Shown here: one piece after another, positions 21,928 to 33,270 of the stretch
Position numbering within the stretch: the first letter of the stretch is position 1
How the letters are laid out: each line of letters begins with the position of its first letter
Source of the DNA: Craterostigma plantagineum
Taxonomy: Eukaryota > Streptophyta > Magnoliopsida > Lamiales > Linderniaceae
Length of the DNA stretch: 64,000 nucleotides
NCBI GenBank assembly: GCA_027422505.1
Contig: JAPQWV010000628.1
Coordinates: forward strand, 124,001-188,000
Direction: 5' to 3'
Notes under the pieces: model-generated
Seen by the model: the letters and a program-made list of their open reading frames with translations, nothing else
The model's database searches: none
Told to the model about the DNA's origin: nothing
Program-made: the position numbers and the translations under genes

Positions 21928-24900
21928 GGAGAATTTACAGAAAAATACACAATTATATAAAAAGTTGCAAGTCAGTACTCTGTCAGTGTTTTCTACCCTA
22001 TTGGAATAAATATTTTGTACATTGGTACCCTTCCCGCCGCAAGGTACGCCATATAACACATTTAGGTACTGTTGGGATTAGCAAGCCTAAGACTCGCCGG
22101 AGCCGCTGGGAACGACGTGAAAGGAGGCCGGACGAACTGAAGTCTGAAAGAAGAAGAATGGCTGAGGTTAGATCGCGACGTTCAGGAGCCGTCGGATCAA
22201 CCTTGGCGCGCGATCTGATGGCCTACCTTTGAAGATAGGCGATTTAATCTTGTTCGTCGGATGACGCGCGAAAGGGATCGACGGCCCAGATTAGAAGTGA
22301 CGAGTTGATGCGGATAATCAATAATGGCCCTTGGATCTAAATCAGACGATGGATCAGATCGAACGAATGGCCAGGATTAATTGCAGATCATGTGTTTTAC
22401 GTGACTTCAGTAGTATAAATATCAGAATCTCGGTTTCGACTTAGCATCTTCTCGAGCATATATCTTCTTGTAGAGTGAGAACCACCGTGAGATGTAAACA
22501 CGAGAGTTGTAGACGGTGTGACAATCTGTAACTTTCGTGTTGGTGGTTAATGGAAAAGATGCTCGGTTGATCCGTGGATGTAGGCCAAACTTGGGCCGAA
22601 TCACGTTAAACACTGTGTTAGAGTGTGTGCGTTTAGAGGTGTTGTTTCGAGCTGATTTGAGTTGCCAATAGTTCAAATCAGTAAGAACGCTTAGCATACA
22701 TTCAAAGCACGTCCAAATAAGAGTCTAACGGCGGTCATCGATCAACAAATGGTGCGGTGAGCATGGAGGACGGAGCTATCTTCTCGGGAGTGACCGCAAG
22801 GAGTCTCGATTTGGGGATTTCGACAGGTCATGCGAAATTGGCCTGTTGAAAGCTGCGATTCAAGGTTCGTTCAACTCAAAAGAGGCTTGAAAACTCTCTG
22901 ATGCTGGTGGTGATGTCGCAGGCGGCCACGGGAAGCGCATCGGAGGGTGAAACTACGGCTGAAACGCAGGAAAAGCTTGCGGGCGAAATCTGTCAGGTGA
23001 ATGGTGATGATTCTGGGCAATTTGCGGTTCGAGAGACGTGTTGTGGGGATCCTAGGTGATACGAGGTTGGAACTGGAGTTAAGGAGGAACCTCGTGTGGA
23101 TCGTGAGGGCTAGAGAATAGCCGGAGCAACGCGAGAACCGTGGGAGAACGGATCAACGCCGGGAGACAGAGCAGGCTGGTTTTCGGCCGGTTTCGGAGGG
23201 CGTGATTTTCGTGTCTCAGAGGGTTGTCCGGAGGAGGCAACTGATCCTAAGTGAAGTAGGGAATGTGGTGCCTCGAATTGTGCTCGAGGGGAGCCACGGG
23301 GACCTCGTTATGAGGTGGAGCAAGGTCGTGTAAGTACCTTGGTTGGAGCAGTTTGTTGACAGAAGCTGTTTTGAAAACTGCTTTGGACTGCTGTTGTTGA
23401 GCTCGATCTGCAGATTCAAGCTTGAGGTGGAGGCCATTCTACCTCGGATGGAGAGCATTCTCAGGCCACAAGAAAGGTTGAGCTCAGAGGTGGAACAGAA
23501 TGCTGATACGGAGGGCGAAACAGACGATACAAACTCACCCGGTTCCTTAAATTCTAATGTCATAGCAGAATTTGCTGCGCTGTGCTTGATGGGCAGTGGG
23601 TTGCGGAGGCTTCAAGCTCGATGGTGGCCAAGATGAGATGTCATGGGAGATGTACATCGGCCAGGAGAGAGGTTCTTGAAGCAAGCAGCGGTGCATCTTC
23701 GAGAGAAACGAAGATGGTGAGCTCGAAAGTTCAAGTCGGCTTCATTTGGGAAATTGCAAGCTCGCTTGGAGTTGATGAGGTCTCGTTCGAGGCTCGGGGC
23801 TTCTGAAGGAGCTGGATGATTAACCGGGAGGGGCTGCGAATCGAGGTGGAGCTTTGGGACGGGAAAATCAAGGCTCGTGTTGGAGACTTGCGGCTGAATA
23901 GAAGTTAAAGTGAAGCTGATTATGGTAAGAGTTTGGGGCGAATTTTCGGGAGTGTTAGGGCAGCTATGAAGATTTCAGGAGTTGGGATTGCGAGTCTGCA
24001 GTCTCGAGGAGGAGTTTGTTGGGATTAGCGACCCTGAGACTCGCCGGAGCCGCTGGGAACGGTCGTGAAAGGAGGCGGGACGAACTGAAGTCTGAAAGAA
24101 GAAGAATGGCTGAGGCCGGACGTTCAGGACCCGTTGGATCAACCTTGGCGCGCGATCTGATGGCCTACGTTTGAAGATAGGCGATTAATCTTGTTCGTCG
24201 GATGACGCGCGAAAGGGATCGACGGCCCAGATTAGAAGTGACGAGTTGATGCGGATAATCAATAATGGCCCTTGGATCTAAATCAGACGATGGATCAGAT
24301 CGAACGAACGGCCAGGATTAATTGCAGATCATGTGTTTTACATGACTTCAGTAGTATAAATATCAGAATCTCGGTTTCGACTTAGCATCTTCTCGAGCAT
24401 ATATCTTCTTGTAGAGTGAGAACCACCGTGAGGTGTAAACACGAGAGTTGTAGACGGTGTGGCAATCTGTAACTTTCAGTTGGTGGTTAATGGAAAAGAT
24501 GCTCGGTTGATCCGTGGACGTAGGCCAAACTTGGGCCGAACCACGTTAAACACTATGTTAGAGTGTGTGCGTTTAGAGGTGCTGTTTCAAGCTGATTTGA
24601 GCTGCCGATAGTTCAAATCAGTAAGAACGCTTAGCATACATTCAAAGCACATCCAAATAAGAGTCTAACGGCGGTCCTCGATCAACAGGTACCATTGAGA
24701 AACGTATTGTTGTACATAATACACTGAAATGGTACATCATATAACATTAAGATATCACATAGAAACGATATAGGTATCATATAAACTGTGGTGTGGTACG
24801 TAATACACATATAAAAAGGCATGTCATGAATGGAAAAATGGTACACACAGTAAAACGGGTACTTAAAAAATTCTGACATGGGTACTGAGTTGCAAATTTT

Positions 24901-24933
24901 TTATATAGATGGGTATTTTTCTATAGATTCGCC
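21928..24933. mobile_element. MULE-like MITE containing an LTR element
   Basis: The terminal inverted repeats are GGAGAATTTACAGAAAAATA on the left and GGCGAATCTATAGAAAAATA on the right (reverse complemented), continuing for about 50 bp. The 9-bp flanks atattttat (21,919-21,927) and atcttttat (24,934-24,942) differ at one base. Without the LTR element it is about 390 bp, with an interior of ggtac words (ggtaccctt, ggtacgcc, aggtac, tggtac). It is non-coding. Confidence 0.72.
22070..24687 (+). mobile_element. Small non-autonomous LTR element (TRIM/LARD-like)
   Basis: Direct repeats at 22,070-22,747 (678 bp) and 24,017-24,687 (671 bp) start TGTTGGGATTAGC and end GATCAACA, within a perfect 5-bp target duplication ggtac (22,065-22,069 and 24,688-24,692). 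A purine-rich gaggaggag lies just before the right copy, giving plus orientation. The 1,269-bp interior, starting aatggtgcggtgagc, has no gag-pol domains; its frames of 97 and 115 residues look random. The two LTRs differ by many substitutions and small indels (including an 11-bp gap near 24,117), so the insertion is clearly older than the one at 2,966. Confidence 0.9.
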
Positions 24934-25450
24934 ATCTTTTATTTTCTATTTAATAAAATATAAGCAGTATTTTATTTACAGTTATTATATTTATATTATA
25001 TTTAAACGTATGTTGATTATAATGTATTATATTTAAATGTTTTATTGAAGTATCATATATATATAAATTATAGTGAATTACATTTATTTTATTAAATTAT
25101 TCGAACAGAATCATTAGATAAATTTCCAAATCGAATTTGAAAAAAGTATTGTTAATAGAATATAAAAACGTATTGTTATTCATTCGTATTTGAAATACTT
25201 GAATTTGAATCTAAGATTTCGAATCGAATCGCGAATTGGACAAAAAAAAATCGATTCATTTGCAACCCTCAACAGATGATTTCAACCGCATAATTACCTA
25301 TTTCTAAATTTTGTATATCACACATTAAAACCTCTCAATATCAATTTTATTTGTAAAAATACTAGTATCAAAATCAATGTGACAAAAACGAATGGTGAGG
25401 GAAGCAAAGAGAAAAACAAGGCTAGCGTAATGGGCCTTCCCTTCCTTCCC

Positions 25451-25933
25451 TAGAAAATCGATGTTAAGAAAACAACACTACAAATTAGAAGCCAAGTTCT
25501 TCGATGTTTTTCTCGGATTTTTTTTTGTTAAATAGGATTACTTTTGTGTAAAATTAAAAAAAAAAGGATTCTAGGTTTTCTAATTTAAAAAAAAAGGATT
25601 TGGTGTTTAAAAAAAAAATCGAAGTGTTTGATTATCATTTTGATCCGCTCGACTGAAATTCGAATTAATATTTTTCAATTCGAGTTTTTTTTAGTCGAAT
25701 TGATTAATTCGAATAAATTCGAATTAAAAAAAAATTATTCGAATTATTTCGAATTTTTTAAATACTCGAATAAATGCTACTTAAGTTGGGGTATTTCGAT
25801 AACTTTGGGTCGATTCGCTTTTGTTTAATAAAAATAGGAAACGCTCCCATCAGTTAAAATAACCCACTAGAAAATCGATGTTAAGAAAACTAACACTACA
25901 AATTAGAAGTCAAGTTCTTCGATGTTTTTCTCT
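25451..25933. repeat. 66-bp direct repeat flanking a TCGAAT-rich insert
   Basis: The block tagaaaatcgatgttaagaa...gttcttcgatgtttttctc occurs at 25,451-25,515 and again at 25,868-25,933 with few differences. The 350 bp between is rich in poly-A/T and ttcgaat words (25,630-25,780), like hAT subterminal DNA. It looks like a local duplication associated with an insertion or its repair. Confidence 0.7.
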
Positions 25934-26114
25934 GTGCTCAGTTCCCTTCTTCTCTATATGGGGAATGGAAACCACATCTCAGTGAAAACTCATAAACATC
26001 AGATATCAGAAAAACTAAGCAGCATAGCCAGCCAAGTTATTCATCGATTGCCATTTTGTAGTACCATAAAAGTTCCTCGAACCCAATAATATCCATCAAA
26101 CTTCATCGTACTCG

Positions 26115-26255
26115 GTTTGGAATTCGTTTTTTGGTGCCACGTTTCTCTCCTTTTGGCGGTGGATGATCGTCATCTTCTTCACGCCACAGTGGGTCTCGTC
26201 TTCATCGCTTGAAGATCCACGCAATTCATTAGGCTCAGCTTCTATATCTCCATTT
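26115..26255 (-). pseudogene. Terminal exon fragment of a fourth CW-MBD copy (D)
   Basis: On the minus strand 26,255-26,115 matches the last exon of copies B and C: it starts atggagatatagaagc, then NEL-GSSSDEDE, then a stretch corresponding to DPQWREEDDD. One frameshift within or just after DEDE is needed to keep the conserved frame. No upstream exons of this copy are found; the DNA to the right is the promoter side of copy C. It appears to be the stump of an inverted neighbour, as in the A/B arrangement. Confidence 0.7.
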
Positions 26256-26279
26256 TTTGACGCTGTCTTTTTGGACGGA

Positions 26280-27310
26280 GATTAAAAATCAATTCGTCGT
26301 TTTTGAGGTGATCGTGATTCGAAATTTCACCACCCAGATCTGTCGATGGATGAACACGCCGCCGAGGGTTATGAGCTTCGCAGACGCCTACGATCCGACC
26401 CCCGTCGCCGGAGCTCCACCGGACAAAATCGCTCGCTAATTCTGACGGCGAAGTATGGGCTTTGTGCTGAAACAACGTTGGTCGACCAGCTTCATCTAGG
26501 TAATCCTTATCTTTTTCTGTAGTTTTTTTCAGATTATTTTAGCGAGTTGGATTAATTTTAGGGATGAACTTCTTCAAATCTGACTGATCTATGATGTTCT
26601 TCACAAGATGGTCATATAAGTAACACATATAATTCTGAGAAATAGGGAGCTTCAGCACTTAACCTAACATGCATTAATTCAAAATTTTCAAACACTGCCA
26701 AGCTCAAACCTTTAGTGTTACTTTCGTGGTGAAGATAGATAACATATAAGCAGATGTTTCGGTGCACGCAAACTATCACATATACGGTAGGTTCGGGATA
26801 TATCCGAGCAACAGCAAATACATGACATGTGTGTGAATTTACTATTTAGACTTGGAGGATCGTAGGTTCAAGATGTATCCGTACAACAGCAAATGAGTGA
26901 CATGTGTGTGAATATTTAGGCTCGGATTGTAGGCAAGCATCTCAAATTGAATGTATGTAGATTCGGATTGTATCCGAATCCCGAACAGCTCAATATGAAT
27001 GAGATATATGTAAATTTATTTGCATATATTAAGGTCCACGGTGACTTGATTGCATTTGCATTATACTTTGACATAATTTTTAATTATTCGATTACGATTC
27101 CCTTGACAGGCAAGAATGACTTATTTCGTATTTATGGGGGTCGAAATGAAATTTATGCTAATACGATCTTATCTCATTTCTTGCAGATAAGCTCTCTCTT
27201 TTTCTCAAACTCAACAAGAAAACATCGGCAACGTCGTCGCAAAGAGGGAAGTTTAGAAGCAGGCGCAACTCACTGAAGGATCACATCAAAACTCGCAATT
27301 TTTGTTGGTA
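26280..27310 (+). promoter_or_regulatory. Upstream region and 5' UTR exon of MBD copy C
   Basis: This is homologous in order to the right arm in front of copy B: a GC-rich block ending cttcatctag|gtaa (26,500), weak copies of the taggttcgg minisatellite word (26,783-26,970), a gttcgattacgattcc-like block (27,085), and a 5' UTR exon from about 27,186 to the donor gtttttgttg|gtat at 27,310. No TATA box could be assigned with confidence. Confidence 0.6.
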
Positions 27311-27611
27311 TACCCCTCTTCCGATCCCTTAATTTTGTTAACTTTTCTGCGATCGTGAGTTTCGCTTGTGCTAGCATGTGCTATCTTTAATGTGGTTTCA
27401 GATCTGCTATGATGTAAATGGATGATAAATGATCGCATATCCCTCTGCCTTTGTGTGCAATCTTGGTGATGATTTTCAATTTTTACGATTAATCACATCC
27501 TTTTTTTTATACATTAGTGGAATTTGTTGATGTTTTTTTTTTGGGATGTTCGGAAGAATGTAGGTTTTTGTTTTTATTTTTTCGAAAAAAGGGCATTAGA
27601 ATTTTTTTATT

Positions 27612-27638
27612 GGGGGGGGGGGGGGGGGGGGGGGGGGG
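27612..27638 (+). repeat. Run of 27 G residues in the first intron of MBD copy C
   Basis: It is an uninterrupted mononucleotide G tract. The matching intron position in copy B has only cagggggttg. Such a run may form G-quadruplexes and is also a place where read length or assembly is unreliable. Confidence 0.95.
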
Positions 27639-28111
27639 AGAAGGGTTTGTTTACTCTGTATCTGTGGCTCATAATCAGGACCAAGTGAAATTATTTTTGC
27701 TATGCTTTTATTGCACTGTGTATGACTATTTGGATGATTGTGAGTTAGTTTTAGTTTGACATCTTAGATTAGAACCTTCCGGTCTTCTAAGTGCGTAGAG
27801 TTATGTGAGTTTGGCATATTAGATTATAAGAACCTCTCGTTCTTGGCTAAGTGTTGAGGGTTAGAATCCCATGTTACTTAGGCAAAGAGACCTTAATTCC
27901 CTGTTATCTATGACAGAATGTTAGTCTTAGTTGTTGAGCCAATGAGATCTTGGCCTAGTGTCCTAGATTACTTGTAATGTCTGTTTCTCCTTGTTCCTTT
28001 AAGATGATCAGATTAGCCAATTGAAAAAACTTTACCTTTCTCGTTTACAGCCAGTAGAAAGCTCAGCCCGAGAAGCCTTTGGTCCAACAAAAAACATTCC
28101 AAACACCTGCT

Positions 28112-28839
28112 ATGGATTTTCTCGTCGCAGTTCAATGCCACAGGTGCTTCAAGTGGAGGATCGTTCCCAGCAAGGAGAGGTACGCAGAGATACGAGAGAA
28201 TATTTTGGAGGTGCCTTTCTTTTGCGAACATGGAAGGGAATGGAATCCCGAACTTTCTTGTGAAATCGTGGATGATGTCGAACGTGACGGGAGAAGGCCT
28301 TGGGGCGTCGACGCGCCCAACGTTCCTCTTCCTCCTCCTGGCTGGGAACGTCGTCTGATACTCAGAGGCATAACGACCACAAGATTGGCAGATGTGTGAG
28401 TATCAAATCAAACCCCCATTTTTGTAATGTTTTCTTCTTTTTTCGCAACAGAAAGTTGAAGAAGAGAACTGCATTTTTTGAATCTCCACAGGTACTATTA
28501 CCCGCCTAGTGGACGACAGAGGTTGAGATCGAAGGCGGACATACGAAGGTATAGTATAATTTAATTAATCTCTTGACGACTTTCTATCATTATCTGCCTT
28601 TTCTGCAAGTTATTAATTAACTTACACAATATGGTGCTTTGCAATTTCAAGGTATCTCGACCAGAATCCCGAGCACAGAGAAGGGATTAGCATGGAGATG
28701 TTCTGCTTCAAGATCCCAAAGCTATATGAGCAGCCTGCAATTGATGAATCAGCTCCAGAAGGTGACTTGAAAAACATATATTCATCGCATTATATCCAAC
28801 ATTAGTCCATTTCTCTGTTGGATATGCAAATCTCTCTCT

Positions 28840-28898
<59 letters not shown>

Positions 28899-29006
28899 CC
28901 ATCTTCTGATAATCCATCACTTGTTTTTTTCTTTTTATGTCAAGATGGAGATATAGAAGCGGGGGCTAATGAGTTGGGTGGATCTTCGGGCGATGAAGAA
29001 ATCTGA
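28112..29006 (+). CDS. CW-type zinc finger / methyl-CpG-binding domain protein, copy C
   Basis: Exons 28,112-28,395, 28,492-28,548, 28,652-28,761 and 28,945-29,006 join in frame to 170 residues. The start MDFLVAVQ is homologous to MELVVQ of copy B; an upstream in-frame ATG at 28,079 would add 11 residues and has no counterpart. The CW finger uses C9, C12, C38 and C50 with W15. The MBD has PPGWERRLIL, YYYPPSGRQRLRSKADI and RYLDQNPEHREGI. The acidic tail stops early at GSSGDEEI, so it is about 12-20 residues shorter than in B and lacks the DDPQW end. Its likely role, chromatin reading in the nucleus, is inferred from the family. Confidence 0.88.
28829..28898 (+). repeat. Compound (CT)n(CA)n microsatellite
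   Basis: It is a CT/CCCT run followed by a CA run in the last intron of MBD copy C. Copy B has a short (CT)n at the same position (19,505-19,522), so the tract expanded after duplication. Confidence 0.92.
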
Positions 29007-29603
29007 CACCAGAAAACAAGTCCAAACGAGGCCGATGAAGTTAGATTGGTATTATTGGATTTGATGAACATTATGGTACTAAAACATGGCAACAATCTAT
29101 AAATGAATGACTTAGCCGACTATTCTGCTTAGTATATGACATCTGAGGTTTTGTGAGCTGTGCTGAGGCTCATGAACTACATTGTTTCTTATTTTTTATT
29201 TTCATTTTTATTATGGGATTCGGTGTTTGTAGAAGGTTCATGGTTATAGGAGTGATTAAGAGTAATACATGAATCTTTTTACTATTTATCGATGATACAC
29301 TGTTTGGTTATCATGTGACCTTTGCCCTCGTTTCTGTTAGTTTGGTGTGAAAACGACTGATGATTCTCATTATGGTGTCTTAACCATCTTTACAAATGGC
29401 ATCTTTGTATCCATAATACACATTATTTCTCCTCGAAATTGTTCCAAACAATCGTACAAGAACGTTATTACAAAGATGAGACTGTATTGTGCATTGCCCA
29501 ATTTAAATAACACTAATCTACATACTAACGAAAAAAAAAGAACGAAAAAAATACCATGTTGAAAACCTTCGACATTGAGATGAGAAGCACAACATTCTTC
29601 AAG
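29007..29603. other. Spacer between convergent MBD copy C and the Asterix gene
   Basis: This is AT-rich DNA holding the 3' UTRs of both genes. I see no other gene or repeat. Confidence 0.4.
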
Positions 29604-30593
29604 TTAAGAACTTTTGGATCGAGTCCCCAATCCCATGTAATTTGTCATTAGCCCCATGATGCCAAACCTAGTGGAAGATAATGGGACACAAATAATCAGT
29701 TCAATTCAAATGGCATTAGATGATAGAATAATCTTCATAGAGGAAAATAGCTACAAGGCTTTCCAAGAAAAGCCAAGAAAACAGAAGTAGATCCAAACAC
29801 ATGTTTTAGGGAGGTGCATGGAAGTATAGTTTACGACAGACAATTAGCTAGCTTTCCCCCAAGTTTCACTTTGTAAGAAGCAAAATCATGGAATTGAGCA
29901 CAAATCTCACTATGTTGTAAGAAAATTGGATCGAAAACTTTAGAAACACGATAGAGCTACAGCCAATCATTCTCAAAATCCATCAGAAAAGCGTTCAACT
30001 GATAAAGAAAGCACATCAAATGCTGATGAGAGCCAAAGAAAAGAACATATGACTTCAGAGTCTTGAATTAACATCAGCTACAGAAAACACTCCTCAAGCT
30101 AGCTATCCATGTAAAGCAAGGCTAAGGTATGCATAAGCGGACCAAAAAAAAAAAAAAAATAGAGCTTACATCATGGCCATGGAGATCTGCTTGAAATCAT
30201 TCTCAAAATTCCTCATATTAGCCATCGATTGGGCGGAGAATATAATCGCAAGCCACGACCAGAACTTGTACTGAGAAATGAGTAAAAGTTCCATCACCCA
30301 ATCAGCTCGAAATCAGAATCACCAAAAGAAAAATAGCAAAAATACGAAAACCATAAAATTGCGAAGCTCCAACGCTCAATACTCTAGTCTGAAACAACAA
30401 TTATCGCAATCTACGCAGCAGATGTTCTTCAGATGGGCCTAAAGCTTACACGGAACATAGCTCCGAAAACTCCGAAAACGACGGCGATAAAACCAGAGTA
30501 ATCGACGGGGAGGTCTTGCGGCGCGATCGGCGGAGGCTTGTACGGCCGAGCCGCCGATGGTAATCGAGGATCGTTCGATTGCTGCGACGCCAT
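29604..30593 (-). CDS. Asterix homologue (PAT complex subunit, WDR83OS family)
   Basis: Asterix is a small ER membrane protein that, with CCDC47, forms the PAT complex, an intramembrane chaperone for multi-pass proteins. Exons 30,593-30,450, 30,270-30,170 and 29,667-29,604 join in frame to 102 residues, close to the family length of about 100-106. Recognisable segments are RPYKPPPIAPQDLPVDYSGF (near residues 17-36), a hydrophobic FIAVVFGVFGAMF stretch, SWLAIIFSAQSMANMRNF, then KQISMAMMFGIMGLMTNYMG. The start at 30,593 fits plant homologues; an in-frame ATG at 30,614 would add seven residues. An 11.7-kb MULE begins only 91 bp upstream of the ATG, so the present promoter must include its terminal repeat. 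Confidence 0.92.
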
Positions 30594-31059
30594 CAATCTT
30601 AGCTCAACTCTCAAATCCGTGGTTTACTCTATTTTAGTCGAACCATTTCGGATGGTTATTTTATTCTCAGGTTATTTAAAATAAGGGCAACCTCAATTAA
30701 ATCCCTCTTTCCAAATTTTTCATCAACTAACTCCCCATCTCATTTAATTTATTATAAAACTCCCTAATTCAAAACATTCATACACAACACTACCCATTTT
30801 ACTGAATGGACGAATTTGCCCCTCATTTATAATTTTTTAAATCTTTTCTTCTCCAATTCAATCGACGACACCCACTTTGCCCAACGTTCTCAGACCTCGT
30901 CACCCTGTTTTTGTCCCATTCGTCTTCAGCTCCTCGCCGGAAAAGCTCCTAGCCTATCCAATCACAGTGGGTTTCTCGGTCCAGGTAAGCTTAGGTAAGT
31001 TTTCTATTTTTTTTTCCACCGATGGTTACTCGTCGAGGTTCTTGACTCGAGCTTACGGA

Positions 31060-31411
31060 CTTGAGCTCGATCGAACGGAGTTGAATCTCGACATGGGCCA
31101 AGCACAGAAGCTATTGACCTCAAAGGGACGTCGTGTTGTGGACTTATGTGGTCGATGGGTATGGCAAAACTGGAAACCTAAAGAAAGCGAAGGAGTTGTT
31201 CGACGAAATGCCTGAAAGAAACATCGTCTCATTGAGCTCGATAATGTCCGCCTTCGTCAGAGCAGGAGATTACAAGCAAGCGCTACACATCTACAGAACG
31301 ATGCAAGAATCAGAGTCCTCCATTCGCAATGAGTCGATCCTCATCAGCAGGCTCACTGCGTGTGCCCATCTGTGCTCGCTTGCTCACGACTCGTCGGTCC
31401 ACTCTTACTAA
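31060..31411 (+). pseudogene. Captured PPR protein gene fragment
   Basis: The main frame reads TYVVDGYGKTGNLKKAKELF then DEMPERNIVSLSSIMSAFVR and so on: consecutive pentatricopeptide repeats, followed by ACAHLCSLAHDSSVHSY, where it stops. Upstream sequence (LDMGQAQKLLTSKGRR) belongs to another frame, so a frameshift lies near 31,125. PPR proteins bind organellar RNA, but this is about one fifth of a gene with no start and no end, inside the MULE, and is non-functional as a PPR protein. Confidence 0.82.
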
Positions 31412-31439
31412 CTTCATTTAGTTGGCAACTTCAGATAAG

Positions 31440-33270
31440 AGGTGATTATTTGGTACTGTTCAAGTGTTGAAATATGTTTTCTAATAACTGCTCAAGTGTT
31501 GAAACATGTTTTGGTACTACAAAAAAATAAATATAGGTACTGTAAAAAACCAACATAGGTACTGTATTCCTTTATCTTTTGGTGCTAATGCAGTTTTTAT
31601 GATTCAGTGGGTTTACTGTATATATTGTCATCGTGACTCAGTTGCTGTATTTTTTGGTACTACAAACGTCCACAGGTTGGTATTGCAAACGTCTTTATAT
31701 TGGCACCACAAACTAGAGCTAGCGTATTTCGACGCCGTTCGCCAGGTACGTAAAAGATACTACAAATTACCTACGAAGTGTACTACAACATAGACGTTTA
31801 TGGTACTGCAAACAACCATGTTGTGGTATTGTAAACGTGTATATATTGGTACTACAAATTAGAGAGCGTATTTCAACGTCGTTCGGATTATTTTTTGGTC
31901 CGTGAGTACGTTACCATGGTTAAATATACTAAGTTGATCGTCTGGTACTACAATAGCCTAAGTTATGGTACTGCAATCATCCACATGTTGGTACTTCAAA
32001 TGTCTATATATTGGTAGCAAAAATCAGGGCTAGCGTATTTCGACGCCGTTCGCCCAATACGTAAAAGATACTACAAACTACCAACCAAGGGTACTTCAAT
32101 AGAGACGTTTATGGTACTGCAAAGAACCATGTCGTGGTACTGCAGACGTATATATTGGTACTACAAATTAGAGAGCGTATTTCGACGTCACCGTGTGCTT
32201 AATTTTTATTGTGTGCCGTATTTTGGAAGTTTACATGGCTTATTTGCACAATAATCTACGTGTTTTCGATAATTAAAAACCTAGTACGACAAAGATACTA
32301 CAAGTAACCTACGGATGATAATACACTAGATATATTATGGTACTACGTGAAAGATACTACAAACAACATACAGATGGTACTGCGATATCATATGTTATGG
32401 TACTACAGTAGTCCATATATAGGTACTACAAAAGTGTTTACATTGGTACAACGATTAGAGGGCGTATTTCGACGTGTTTTTGACAATCAACTGAGGGGTA
32501 CGACAAAGATACTACAAACAACCTACCAGTGGTACTACAATGGCATAAGTCACGGTACTTCAAATGTGTTTATATTGGTACCACAATTAGAGCTATGGTA
32601 TTTTGGGTTATTTTTAGGTCTGTGAGTACGTTACCATGGTTAAATATAGTAAGATGATCATTTGGTATCATAATTGGCGGGTTGACATTTAGAATCAAGG
32701 ATTATCACATTGAAATGCCAACTTTCCTTCTACTTAAATGATGCTAGTTACAATATCTTACTCCATAGTGAATATTTTTCGTATGTTGGAAGTTAGTGTT
32801 TATGTTTTATGTTCTCATATGTTAATTATTTGTTATTTGCCACATTATGTAGGCTCTCAGGCGTTAATTGCTCAAGAATCTACGTGTTTTCGACAATCAA
32901 AATAATGGTACAGCGAAGGTACTACAAACAACCTACGGATTGTTCTACAATAGCATAAGTAATGTTACCACAAAAGTTCATATGTAGGTACCCCAAACGT
33001 GTTTATCCACAAATTAGTTTTGAAGTATTTCAACGTTGTTCGCCCGGTACGTAAAAGATACTACAAACAACCTAGAGATAGTATTGCGAAAGCATATGTT
33101 ATGGTACTACGGAAGCGTATAGTATGGTACTACACGTGTTTTCGATAATTAAAAACGTGGTACGCAAAAGATACTACAAGTAACCTACCCACGGTAATAC
33201 ATTATCATAAGCTATGGTACTATAAATATCTATATATGGTACTACAAATATCTGTATATTGATACTACAA
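31440..33270 (+). repeat. Irregular GGTAC-word array, left part of the MULE interior
   Basis: Words of the type ggtactacaaa, tattggtac and atggtactgca recur every 20-40 bp. Longer blocks such as gcgtatttcgacg-cgttcg return irregularly (about 31,722, 32,036, 32,176, 32,462, 33,022). It is non-coding; short open frames are chance products of the repeats. Confidence 0.8.

Larger units (their letters stand above)
21754..25268. mobile_element. hAT-like non-autonomous element, now split by nested insertions
   Basis: The left end reads aaggatgcaaacgaatcga and the right end, reverse complemented, gagggttgcaaatgaatcga: inverted termini of the common plant hAT type. Subterminal words tcgaata and ttcgaat abound on both sides (21,760-21,905 and 25,100-25,250). 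Without the insert it would be about 500 bp. I could not see an 8-bp target duplication. The MULE-like MITE at 21,928-24,933 sits inside it. Confidence 0.6.

Noticed and set aside
22748..24016. Gag-like gene in the interior of the small LTR element (frames of 97 and 115 residues).
   Set aside because: The frames overlap on opposite strands, have no CCHC knuckle or other gag feature, and the interior is too short.
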